From: Sphingomonas psychrolutea | GTDB lineage: Bacteria > Pseudomonadota > Alphaproteobacteria > Sphingomonadales > Sphingomonadaceae | Length of the DNA stretch: 64,000 nucleotides | Reading direction: 5' to 3' | Assembly (NCBI RefSeq): GCF_014636175.1 | Contig: NZ_BMDW01000003.1 | Location: 1-64,000 of the forward strand | Shown: positions 9,489 to 17,108 of the stretch, in pieces | Position numbering within the stretch: position 1 is the stretch's first letter | How the letters are laid out: each line of letters begins with the position of its first letter | The notes under the pieces: generated by a model | What the model was told of the DNA's origin: nothing | What the model saw: the letters and a program-made list of their open reading frames with translations, nothing else | The model's database searches: none | Translations under genes and position numbers: made by a program

Positions 9489-9834
9489 ACATCTCCCCAG
9501 TCACAACCATTCTATTGCGACGCATTTGCATTTTGAAGGGGGGGTAGGTGGTGAACTGGGACGTAATTATGCGTTGGACAAAAAGGCGGTAATTGTTAAT
9601 CTCGCTCCGCTGCGGCGAGTTTGGAAGGCTCAAGCCGCTCAACAAACCGGCGATTGCGGAAGTTTTTTCTACGGATGCCGGCAAGAAGACAAAAACGCGC
9701 AAAGCCTGACGGCGTTGGCACGATCGTATAGCGAACCTATTGTCAGACGTAACCGCCGCCAAGCTCTGAGGCTATGGCGGCGGCCGTCTCAATTAATCGC
9801 CCACGGGGCGTTCGCTGCACGGGCGCGGTCCAGC
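9489..9834. other. Intergenic region with a strong hairpin
   Basis: No gene is supported here. A hairpin of arms CCGCCGCCA and TGGCGGCGG lies at about 9751-9783, 50 bases past the stop of the minus-strand gene at 9835. It could be its transcript end, but no T run follows on that strand. Confidence 0.4.
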
Positions 9835-10332
9835 CTACCTGCAACCGTCCTGTTCGATCGCGCGTCCGGCGAGTGCGCCGGCGCCAGCGCCGACGATAGT
9901 GCCAGTCGTACTTCGCTCATTGTAATATCCGCCGCGACCGACTTCACCTCCCAAAAGCCCGCCAACCACCGCGCCAAGGATCGCTCCGGTCGTGCCCGAC
10001 GTGCAGCGCTGCGGCCGGCGATAACCCTGTCGTGAATAAATTTCGGTCCGGCGGTCATAATAGGGGCGACCGACATAGACATCCTCGCTGTAGGCGCGGT
10101 CATTATAGCCGTCATAGTCGGGCGCGTCGTCGTAGTCGTTGTCGTCGTAATAGCCACTGCGAGCGAAATCAGGGTAAGCGTCATAACCGTATCCGGGTGC
10201 TCCGGAATAGCGACTGTCGTAACCCGAACCGATCGAAAATGTAATGCTACTCTGCGCTGATGCGACTGTAGGCAGACCTACCGCGATTGCGGCAACGCCA
10301 AATGCGGCAAGAATTGATCGTTTGAATTTCAT
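9835..10332 (-). CDS. Secreted glycine-zipper (2TM) protein
   Basis: The 165-residue protein has a signal peptide (about 1-27, ending PTVASAQ), then a Tyr/Asp/Gly-rich stretch (28-105), one Cys, and a glycine zipper at about 115-160 (GAILGAVVGGLLGGEVG, GTIVGAGAGALAGRAIE). It ends DGCR, close to the MRCR end of the protein at 6218-6760, so the two are probably paralogues. GAGAGGA stands eight bases before the ATG. The function is unknown; the family is envelope-located. Confidence 0.85.
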   Translation of the reverse strand: MKFKRSILAAFGVAAIAVGLPTVASAQSSITFSIGSGYDSRYSGAPGYGYDAYPDFARSGYYDDNDYDDAPDYDGYNDRAYSEDVYVGRPYYDRRTEIYSRQGYRRPQRCTSGTTGAILGAVVGGLLGGEVGRGGYYNERSTTGTIVGAGAGALAGRAIEQDGCR

Positions 10333-10464
10333 CTCGCTGTCCTCTCAAAGTAAAATTATTTTGGCATCGAACCCGGAGCACGGCAGCTATACGTAGGGTC
10401 GTCGCAAGCGGCACCAATCCGAGGTGTGGACCTATGCATTCCACACCTCGAGCGGATGGACCGG

Positions 10465-10929
10465 TCAGTAGCGACGCCCATTGTAATAGCGGTAATAGCG
10501 CACAGTCGGTCGCGCGCGGCGCTGGATGTAATAACCGCGCTGGTTGGTGCCGTAGTAACCACCGCTTCGACCGTACCCATTATAGCCATAGCCCTGACCG
10601 TAACCACCGTAGCCGGAGCCGTACCCGTAACCATTATAGGAGCGGTTTTGATAAGCCTGGCTTTGATGCTCAAGTTCGTGCTGATACTCGATATTCGTGT
10701 CAGTCCGCTCATGAGCTCGCGCCAGCTGCTCATGCAGCCGCTGATGCTCCCACGGTGTCAGACCGTCTTCGTGCGCCTCCTGATGGATTTCACCGAGCTG
10801 ATCGTGAACTGCCGCATGCTCTGCATCAAGCTGCTCATGATCGTCGTCGTGAACCGATTGCGCCATCGCAGGGACGGAAAAAAAGCTAACTGCAACTGCG
10901 CCAGCTAGAGTCATTGCAAGTTTCTTCAT
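10465..10929 (-). CDS. Secreted His-rich coil and Gly/Tyr-rich protein
   Basis: The 154-residue protein has a signal peptide (about 1-23, ending VPAMAQ). A helical segment dense in His, Glu and Asp (about 25-85: HDDDHEQLDAEHAAVHDQL, WEHQRLHEQLARAHERTD) follows, then a Gly/Tyr repeat tail (YGYGSGYGGYGQGYGY) and a basic end. The His/Asp/Glu spacing could bind metal, which is inference only. The start at 10929 is chosen for GGAGG five bases upstream and for the signal peptide; a longer frame to 11034 has neither. It lies on the same strand as the Gly-zipper gene at 9835, 132 bp upstream of it. Confidence 0.75.
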   Translation of the reverse strand: MKKLAMTLAGAVAVSFFSVPAMAQSVHDDDHEQLDAEHAAVHDQLGEIHQEAHEDGLTPWEHQRLHEQLARAHERTDTNIEYQHELEHQSQAYQNRSYNGYGYGSGYGGYGQGYGYNGYGRSGGYYGTNQRGYYIQRRARPTVRYYRYYNGRRY

Positions 10930-11258
10930 CACATCCTCCATCTCGTCTGTGCACGGTCTGCGCCGAGTCGGTTGAATGGCGGATGAGGGAAGCTTGCAGC
11001 CAGCGTTAATCTGCACGGTTGTCATCAATCCCATGCGAACTCCTGCTTAAAGTCTGGGCCGTTGGCCCAAGGCGCGGCAAATCGAAATTAAGCTGTCGTA
11101 GCCAACGCTAGACGCGGCGAGGTTGATCCCCGGCTTGCCATCGATCCGATCGGGCAAGCAGCTGCCGTCGAAAAACATCTGTTCGGCGAACGGCAGGTTT
11201 CAGGAAGCCGAAGATCCGAACTGAACGGCGACATCTGGGCGGCAACGGACTGGTCGCT
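10930..11258. other. Intergenic stretch upstream of the His-rich gene
   Basis: The 329 bases between the integrase stop and the His-rich gene contain the leader of the latter and, at 11171-11213, a segment similar to 6959-7003. No gene or clear terminator is seen. Confidence 0.4.
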
Positions 11259-12446
11259 TTATGCATCAACGACCTTGGCTGTCACTGCCGCAAGCCGCAT
11301 CATCTCCGCGCCGATCGCGTCAGCCGCCACGCGAACGGGATCTTGGGCCAAGTGGGCGTAACGGTTGGTCGTCGCCGCCTGAGTGTGGCCAAGCAAGCGT
11401 CCGAGAATTGGCAAACCCATACCCAGCCCCGCTCCGATGCTGGCGAAAGTGTGCCGCAGGTCATGAATGCGCACGTCGTCCAGTCCTGCCAAGGCCCGCA
11501 AGGCACGCCACGGCTTTTGCAGGTTCACTAGTGCCGCCCCCTTCCGCTGGCCCGCGATAACAAAGGTCTCATCGCGGCCATAGCTTTTCAGATCAGCAAG
11601 GACCGCAATGGCGGCATCGCCGAGCGAAACGGTCAGCGCACCGTTTTTTGTGTCAGGCAAGCGCATGACTTTTGTTTCAAGGTCAATCCACTCCCAGCGA
11701 AGCCCGAGAACTTCGTTCAAGCGTCGCCCAGTCAACATCAACAATTTGATGGCACCTATGGCGCTCGCGGATGCCTTGGCGGTGGCCTCATCAGAGCTTA
11801 GGAATGTCCATAGCCGTGCAACTTCTGCGCTGGATAAGTAACGCTCCCGCTTGGCCTCCCGATACCGGTCGATGTTCCTTGCGGGGTTGGAACCGTCCAC
11901 ACGCAAACCCCAGCGTTCGGCAAGGCCGAACATCTTACTCGCCATCGCTAGCAATCGGTTGGCCTCATAGGGCGTAGCACGCAGCGAATGATGCAGCGCG
12001 GCGATGTCGGGTCGGGTCACAGATCCGACCTTTTTCGAACCTAGTGCGGGCAGCAAATGCGTATCGATCAAGCGCCGGTCGTTACGGATCGACGTCGCCT
12101 TTTTTCGGGTTTCCGCATGCTCGCTCATGTAGCGCTCGCATAGGTCGCGAACGGTGGGCGCGGCACGATCGTCCGACCGGGACTGCGATGGGTCCTTGCC
12201 TTCCGATACGTCGGCGAGCCACCGACGCGCTTTCTCTCGTGCAGCTTCCGGGCGCGTCGGGCCATGCACGCCGATCGTAGGACGGCGCTGTTGCCCTTCC
12301 TTGTTACGATAGTAGAGGAAATAGGTCCGCTTTCCCTTGGGTGTGACCTTGCAGCCGAAGCCTGCAAGTTCCGTGTCCCAAACAATCACGTCAGCCGCTG
12401 CTGGCTTGATCGCTTCAACGCCACGGACGGTCAGCTTCACTTTCAT
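11259..12446 (-). CDS. Tyrosine-type site-specific recombinase (island integrase)
   Basis: The 395-residue protein integrates or excises a genomic island or prophage. The N-terminal DUF4102-like arm-binding part (MKVKLTVRGVEAIKPAAADV, GFGCKVTPKGKRTYF) is typical of P4-type integrases. The catalytic residues are all present: Arg in LTGRRLNEVLGL, HDLRH, LLGHTQ, and the nucleophile Tyr in TTNRYAHL. GGAG lies six bases before the ATG at 12446; an in-frame extension to 12479 lacks a site. The gene ends 150 bp from a tRNA-Lys 3' fragment, the expected attachment site for this class. Confidence 0.93.
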   Translation of the reverse strand: MKVKLTVRGVEAIKPAAADVIVWDTELAGFGCKVTPKGKRTYFLYYRNKEGQQRRPTIGVHGPTRPEAAREKARRWLADVSEGKDPSQSRSDDRAAPTVRDLCERYMSEHAETRKKATSIRNDRRLIDTHLLPALGSKKVGSVTRPDIAALHHSLRATPYEANRLLAMASKMFGLAERWGLRVDGSNPARNIDRYREAKRERYLSSAEVARLWTFLSSDEATAKASASAIGAIKLLMLTGRRLNEVLGLRWEWIDLETKVMRLPDTKNGALTVSLGDAAIAVLADLKSYGRDETFVIAGQRKGAALVNLQKPWRALRALAGLDDVRIHDLRHTFASIGAGLGMGLPILGRLLGHTQAATTNRYAHLAQDPVRVAADAIGAEMMRLAAVTAKVVDA

Positions 12447-12596
12447 CGCACACTCCACCAAGTAGCAGCTAGGTAGCACATTGCAGCGACTGACAGCAAC
12501 CGTTATCGAACTGGAGCGTGGAGTTAACCACTGCTTTTCTTCGGTTTATCGTAGACTGGCGTAACAGAGCGAACCCCATCAAACATACGGACGTGA

Positions 12597-12643
12597 GACT
12601 CTTAATCAGCGGGTCCTTGGTTCGAGCCCAAGTGCGTCCACCA
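12597..12643 (+). other. tRNA-Lys(CTT) 3' fragment, probable attachment site
   Basis: The 47 bases read as the 3' half of tRNA-Lys with anticodon CTT: loop CTCTTAA, variable loop, T-arm CTTGG/TTCGAGC/CCAAG, acceptor strand and encoded CCA. The 5' half is absent; the bases upstream do not rebuild the D-arm or pair the anticodon stem fully. A displaced 3' end next to an integrase is the usual mark of an att site. The island should then lie to the left, toward position 1, with the whole tRNA at its other end outside the window. Confidence 0.75.
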
Positions 12644-12783
12644 TTTTATTATTGGTTTTCAATACCTTGTGCGCGTTATATCGCATGCTTGCTTGCTGCC
12701 TTTAGAAGCAAGAACCGGATAGGTACCGTAAACCCGGAACTGCCGATTCCATTTGTGCTCGATGATGTGATCCACTGGAATGA

Positions 12784-12939
12784 CCGCGTCACACTTGCTA
12801 CGCCTCCGAAGCGCGTAACGAGGGGGCTAACTTGGCGGAACGTTTTCACATCGCTGAGTGGTACGGTCGACCGTTCCTTGAGTTGACGGACGCTGAGCGC
12901 TTCTTGCTGTCGAACCACAAGGTCGGCGGCTCGGTGTGA
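12784..12939 (+). pseudogene. Gene remnant cut by the IS element
   Basis: An open frame of 51 codons without a start (opening after TGA at 12781) encodes a protein-like stretch including ANLAERFHIAEWYGRPF and LTDAERFLLSNHKVGGS. It ends in a TGA formed by the first bases of the IS remnant at 12937. Codon use and composition look coding, so this is probably the cut end of a gene disrupted by the IS. I do not recognise the family. Confidence 0.5.
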
Positions 12940-13268
12940 GCTGCACCCGGTTTCGTGGACACCAAGATAAGGTGTTTTTGGGACCGGAGGGTGATGATGC
13001 AACGACGGAAGTTCAGCCGGGAGTTCAAGCTCGAGGCGGTGAAGCTGGTATTGGAGCGGGGCGTTTCAGCAGCGCAGGCGGCGCGCGATCTGGACGTGCA
13101 TGCCAACGTGCTGCGTAAGTGGATCCGCGAAGCGGAAGGTGATCCTGGATCGGCCTTTCCCGGCCACGGCAACCTGCGCTCAGAGCAGCTTGAGATTGAG
13201 CGGCTGCGCCGCGAGCTGGCCCGGATGAATGCGGAGCGCGACATCCTAAAAAAAAGCGGCGGCCAGCT
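12937..13268 (+). mobile_element. Truncated IS3-family insertion sequence
   Basis: The left end (TGAGCTGCACCCGG) and internal palindrome at 12947-12987 match the element at 1-105 and the solitary end at 6048-6090. OrfA follows, but no OrfB (DDE transposase) and no right end are present. The similarity to a normal OrfA stops just after an A-run at about 13249-13256. The element is therefore a dead left-end fragment of about 330 bp inserted in the defence-type region. Confidence 0.8.
12994..13264 (+). pseudogene. IS3-family OrfA transposase, frameshifted and truncated
   Basis: The product MMQRRKFSREFKLEAVKL begins a standard IS3 OrfA: a helix-turn-helix at about residues 8-50 (VSAAQAARDLDVHANVLRKWI), then the leucine-zipper-like stretch QLEIERLRRELARMNAERDILKK. 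In intact elements the frame changes at an A-rich slip site at this point to join OrfB. Here eight A residues (about 13249-13256) are followed by unrelated residues and no OrfB, so it cannot transpose by itself. Confidence 0.8.
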
Positions 13269-13278
13269 AGGCGCCGCC

Positions 13279-13797
13279 TCATTCGCGATGCGCGCGGTTC
13301 CGTTTGCACCGCGCCGCATCGACCCCTTCGACCCGCGCGCGAACAGCAATGGCGCTGAGTAGCCCAACTTCGGTCCTTGGAAGCGCAAGGATCGAAGTTG
13401 CCTCGCTGGATTCAAGTCGGACAATTCCCTCTGCCGAGTCCATGTGGAAGCCCCGCGGCGTTATGTCGGTCAGTAGCGGTCGCGGATCGTCGAAACGCCA
13501 AGCACGAAGCAATTCCAGCCCGAAGGGCCATTTGTGATTGCCAGCAGGATCGAGATCCTGCGGCCCCCTGATCAAGTCATAATCCAGCGAACTGACGATG
13601 TGCCGGGTGGGCTCCATTAATCCGAGGATGCGACCTTGTTCATCATCATCAGTCTCGGCGCCCTTTGTTCCAACAATGACGACCATGTCGCCAGTTTCTA
13701 GCGTCGATCTGGCATTGGTCCGCCAGCCGTTGGTACTGGACTGCAGCGGCCCAGACGGGGTTCTAAATCCCCAGGTTTTGGTCATGTACAGCGTCAC
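13279..13797 (-). CDS. Unknown protein of the defence-type operon
   Basis: The 172-residue protein has no signal peptide or membrane segment. Its N-terminal two thirds look like a compact alpha/beta domain (GDMVVIVGTKGAETDDDEQG, RILGLMEPTRHIVSS, WPFGLELLRAWRF); the C-terminal 20 residues are basic and may be read-through into DNA altered by the IS insertion. The GTG start is favoured because AGGAG lies nine bases upstream, overlapping the stop codon of the UvrD remnant at 13810. This makes it the last gene of the Fic/OLD/UvrD operon. I do not recognise the family. Confidence 0.6.
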   Translation of the reverse strand: MTLYMTKTWGFRTPSGPLQSSTNGWRTNARSTLETGDMVVIVGTKGAETDDDEQGRILGLMEPTRHIVSSLDYDLIRGPQDLDPAGNHKWPFGLELLRAWRFDDPRPLLTDITPRGFHMDSAEGIVRLESSEATSILALPRTEVGLLSAIAVRARVEGVDAARCKRNRAHRE

Positions 13798-13809
13798 GTC
13801 CGCGCGCTC

Positions 13810-14376
13810 CTACACGATGAACAACGGGCTGGGTGTTGTTCGCGACGCAACACTGTGAAGCCTATCCGTCGCCCGGCTCAATGCAACATAGAGCAAGCAG
13901 CGAGCATCGGGTTTCTCGGGAAAACTTTTGACGTCGCCGGCAAGTAAGGTAACGCCCCGGCATTCAAGACCCTTGGCCTTGTGAATCGTGCTGATTGCCT
14001 TGGCCGGCGGACTCGGCCGCGAATATGTCCGCCGGTCCGTAATTTCAGCGAGGCCGGCTTCGAGATCGTCGAAATTCCCCAACCGGACGGTATCCCAATA
14101 TTCGCTGTGATGATCGAATGCGACGTCGCTAACGCCGATATCAGAACCCTTCAGCTCGGCGAGGTGACGCAGCATTGCTGCGACCCCACGATGGTCGGGA
14201 CGGTCGATTATGTGCTTTGCCAGTTCCTGGATCGTCGCTGATTTGCCGCGACATGCCTTTGCACACAGCTCGCGGGCTTCCTGCTCAAACCGATTCCCAA
14301 AGGCCGTCGGGCTGAATCTCTTGCCCGTAGAACCGACGAAGGCGACAACGGCCGCAGCGATGAAGGCTTCGAGCGC
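13810..14376 (-). pseudogene. UvrD/Rep-type helicase, C-terminal remnant
   Basis: The frame shows the second half of a superfamily 1 helicase: AISTIHKAKGLECRGVTLL (motif V region) and CLLYVALSRATDRLHS (motif VI). Upstream it runs in frame without a stop through GNRFEQEARELCAKACRGK and HIIDRPDHRGVAAMLRHL. The N-terminal ATPase part with the Walker A and DEx motifs is missing. It joins directly to the OLD-type ATPase remnant upstream by a frame change near 14377, so an internal deletion appears to have fused two neighbouring genes. OLD nuclease plus UvrD helicase is the gene pair of Gabija defence systems, which is the favoured origin. Confidence 0.7.
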
Positions 14377-15030
14377 CGAACGCTTTGTCTAGGTCTGCGA
14401 GCGACGTCTTCGCATCGTCGGCGAGTTCGTCCTTGATGGCATGGTCCGCCAAGGTGCTGGCCATGCGCGATCGCAACCCCTTGTCGGAAAGAAGGCGGTC
14501 GAGCGCGGCGCCCTGTACCAGCCGCAGATCACGATCATTACGATCGTCGCCGCCCAACCTGACCAGACAGATTTGGCGCCTGAGCGCGACCGGGAAATCA
14601 TCAGCGCTGGCGTCGGGCTGCAATATCTCATAATAGAGTTCGAGATCCTCGGTTCCGCGGACCCGCACGCGATAGACGGGTTTGCTGTCCGCCGGAGCGT
14701 TGCCCTCAAGGCTGGAAGCGATCGCCTCCGTGCCATTCCAATCCCAAGGCCACGCTGGCTTGAGCTGTGTATTAATACCGATGGTCGCGGGCAGCGACAG
14801 CACAGCCTCGATCGAAAACCCCTCTTCGATCACTCGCCGGTAATAGTCGGTGTCCGGCAGGTTGGCTGGATTGACCGGGCTCAGCAGCAAGGCGATCGCG
14901 TCGAGAATTGTCGTCTTGCCGACATCGCCACGCCGAGGATCAGGTTTAGGCCGGCGCTTGGCCGCCAGTCGACCATCTCAAGGCCCCGAAAGCAGTCAAT
15001 CTTCAGGCGGAGAATTGTCGGGACGGTCAC
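14377..15030 (-). pseudogene. OLD-family ATPase (GajA-like), frameshifted N-terminal remnant
   Basis: From GTG at 15030 the product begins like an OLD or SMC-type ATPase (LRLKIDCFRGLEMVDW, GLNLILGG). One base is missing near 14931, inside the Walker A codons: restoring it gives GGGDVGKTTILDAIALLLSP. The rest (PANLPDTDYYRRVIEEGFSIE, LADLDKAFG) continues in the shifted frame until near 14377, where the frame returns to the original one. The TOPRIM nuclease half is absent. The GTGA start overlaps the Fic stop codon, so the two were translated together. It is probably inactive unless the shift is a sequencing error. Confidence 0.72.
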
Positions 15031-16397
15031 GCCTGGCTCCAGATCAGACGCCATGCCGCGAATTCCGAAGGGCGGACTTGGTAGCGCGCGAAATTGCCCT
15101 CGTGCAGGCCAAGCAACTCGGTCTCAGCGACCTCGATAAACTGGTCCTGATCCGCCGCCGGAATGATCTCGCGCGCAATCTCAGCAAGGTGCGCGCGCGC
15201 AGCCTTTCGGTTCATGGGGCCGCGCACAACATCGCGGATGATGTCGCGTAACGTTTCGCGGTAGCGCAAGCGGAAGGTGTCCGGTTCGCCCATCGATTGG
15301 CGAACGGCTGCATAGCGCCCTGCTGATCGCTCATAGGCCCAGAGGAAGACGTCGCGCAGTAAGGAGATGTCGTTGCGTTCGTACACCCCAAGCGTAGCGC
15401 GCGTATAGAGGTCGCCCGGAACCTCGGTAAACGACAGCGGCGCAAGGTTCGCCCTGATCATCGGAATATTGGCCGCGAGGCGCAAGACCCGCTTGTTCAC
15501 ATCGTCGAAGGGCTGGAGGTAAGGAAGTTGAACCATGACGAAGAAGGCTTGCTCGAAAGGATCCGTGATGGCTGCTGCAGTGGCGAGGAGCTGATCGAAG
15601 CATTCCTCGATGAGCCCGGGCACTTCCAGCGGATGGAATGCCGAACCGTCGATGCCGACGATGATGTGCCGCAACCGACCAACCGCCGCAGGGTCGGCCA
15701 ACAGGTTGTTTGCCAGCAAAGCGTGCAGATTGAGGATCGTATAGCGGTTGAAGCCGATATCGTCGGCGTTGGCGACGAGAAACTCGATCGCGTCCTTGTG
15801 GTTGAGGATCATCTGAGCTTCGAGCGGCCCGCGACCCTCAGCAGCCTCCCCGAAATCGAGCAGCCGCCGGGTGTCGAGCAGCGAATAGGTGTTGCCTTCG
15901 AGCCGGCTGGAATTCCACGCCAGGTCGATCAGCAGCCTGTTCAGGATTCGCTTCGCGTAGGTTCCTGCGGCTGCGGCCTCGATCTGCGGCTTGCCGATCG
16001 TGGCTAGGTGGTCGCGATGCTCTTGGGTGAGATAATAGGTCTCGTTTGGCCGGTAGCCATCTAGGAACCCGCGATTATAGCCGACCGGTAGTCGGGCCGC
16101 GACGGGCTGGCGGACATACGCCAGGACCGCCTTGCCCTCGGGCGACATCGGGACGATGTCCGCCGCGTCCGGTTCGGTAGTAGTATCGCCAACAAGATGG
16201 TAACGGGCGGCGCGGCCGTCTCCGGCAAGCCGGAGACGGCCGGCATCAATCAGCGCGCGAAGGCGATATTGGAGCGTGCGGCGGGCACCAGGCGTGGCGA
16301 GAGATTCGGCGATCTGCGCCGCTGATGCGCCGCCTAGATGTTGGGCTACCGCTGCCTCGATCGCTGCCAGATCGCCTTCGGGAATCGGTCGCGCCAC
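15027..16397 (-). CDS. Fic-domain protein with N-terminal winged helix
   Basis: The 456-residue protein should transfer AMP or a related group to a target protein. An N-terminal winged-helix-like part (about 10-70: HLGGASAAQIAESLATPGARRTLQYRLRAL) precedes a Fic core. The inhibitory motif NSSRLEGNT lies at about 165-173. The active-site loop reads LQPFDDVNKRVLRLAANIP, so the usual catalytic His of HPFxxGNGR is Gln and the second Gly is Val. The Phe, Asp, Asn, Lys and Arg positions are kept, so catalysis may be altered or absent. It leads an operon with the OLD/UvrD remnant. A phased operator-like array lies just upstream. Confidence 0.88.
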   Translation of the reverse strand: MARPIPEGDLAAIEAAVAQHLGGASAAQIAESLATPGARRTLQYRLRALIDAGRLRLAGDGRAARYHLVGDTTTEPDAADIVPMSPEGKAVLAYVRQPVAARLPVGYNRGFLDGYRPNETYYLTQEHRDHLATIGKPQIEAAAAGTYAKRILNRLLIDLAWNSSRLEGNTYSLLDTRRLLDFGEAAEGRGPLEAQMILNHKDAIEFLVANADDIGFNRYTILNLHALLANNLLADPAAVGRLRHIIVGIDGSAFHPLEVPGLIEECFDQLLATAAAITDPFEQAFFVMVQLPYLQPFDDVNKRVLRLAANIPMIRANLAPLSFTEVPGDLYTRATLGVYERNDISLLRDVFLWAYERSAGRYAAVRQSMGEPDTFRLRYRETLRDIIRDVVRGPMNRKAARAHLAEIAREIIPAADQDQFIEVAETELLGLHEGNFARYQVRPSEFAAWRLIWSQA

Positions 16398-16410
16398 ACA
16401 AACTCCTTAG

Positions 16411-16509
16411 TTGCGCGAAACGTGAACCGCGCAACCAAATGAGTCAATGCGCAACTAAACAGAGACTTGCGCAATCACATCCAGATTCGCGCAATCTCAG
16501 ACTGCGCGA
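16411..16509. promoter_or_regulatory. Phased GCGCAA box array upstream of fic
   Basis: GCGCAA occurs at 16429, 16449, 16469 and 16489, exactly 20 bases apart, flanked by an inverted copy (TTGCGC at 16411) and a partial copy (GCGCGAA at 16504). A 20-bp step is close to two helical turns, so a protein could bind all boxes on one face. The array starts 14 bases before the Fic start codon. The likely binder is the winged helix of the Fic protein itself or an unlinked repressor. Confidence 0.65.
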
Positions 16510-17108
16510 AAGGCCTTCAATCCACAAGCCCTCGCTCAACATTTAGCGCGCGCAGCGCTTTCAGGGTTGGGTGCTTTATCCGACATGGGCGCTACCGGCG
16601 ATGCCCCCGTGGGCCTTGCGCTGTCCCGCTGCAGATGCCGGGGATTCTCTATCGGTCTCAAATATCAGCCGAAAATGGTCCGGCTGATTGAGCGGCGGAA
16701 CCTTGTGCACGCCTTACAAGATCCTCGCGCTACCCGAGGTGCTTGTAAGGAAAGATCATTTACCGAAACTAAATTCTTTCGTAAGTCCCTCATACAGAGG
16801 TGATTATTTAATCTAGATTGGTATTCGAGTTGTCAGATAAAAGAGAAAAATGGCACACCCCAACTATAACGGTGTACAAAGTTGGCGATCATAAATATAA
16901 AGAGATGGCGTTGATTTTTAAAAGTAATCTTCTGCATAATACTGTCGAATGCATTGCAAAATAGTATTTGTTCCAGAATTTTGGCGCGTATCTAAATGCG
17001 GATGTCGATAATGCATCCTTTATATTTTCCTGTTGATCTAATTGTATCTATTAGATGTTAATAAAAATTAAATTATATTTTAGTGCATTGCATAAAAGGT
17101 CGAATTTA
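16510..17108. other. Long AT-rich leader region upstream of the curli operon
   Basis: About 600 bases without a supported gene. The left part is GC-rich. From about 16760 the sequence turns AT-rich, unlike the rest of the window. The imperfect inverted repeat at 16712-16750 lies inside. Long AT-rich intergenic DNA is typical of curli regulatory regions that bind H-NS-like and IHF-like proteins, so control of csgFG is the likely role. An AAGG about nine bases before 17109 supports the csgF start. Confidence 0.5.
16712..16750. promoter_or_regulatory. Inverted repeat (operator or terminator-like hairpin)
   Basis: CCTTACAAG at 16712-16720 and CTTGTAAGG at 16742-16750 pair perfectly. After a short mismatch the inner arms CCTCG and CGAGG also pair, leaving a seven-base loop. 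No T run follows on either strand, so an operator seems more likely than a terminator. Confidence 0.45.

Noticed and set aside
13279..13797. Toxin-antitoxin partner for the Fic protein
   Set aside because: The size, position after the UvrD remnant and lack of a FicA-like motif do not support it; Fic carries its own inhibitory motif.
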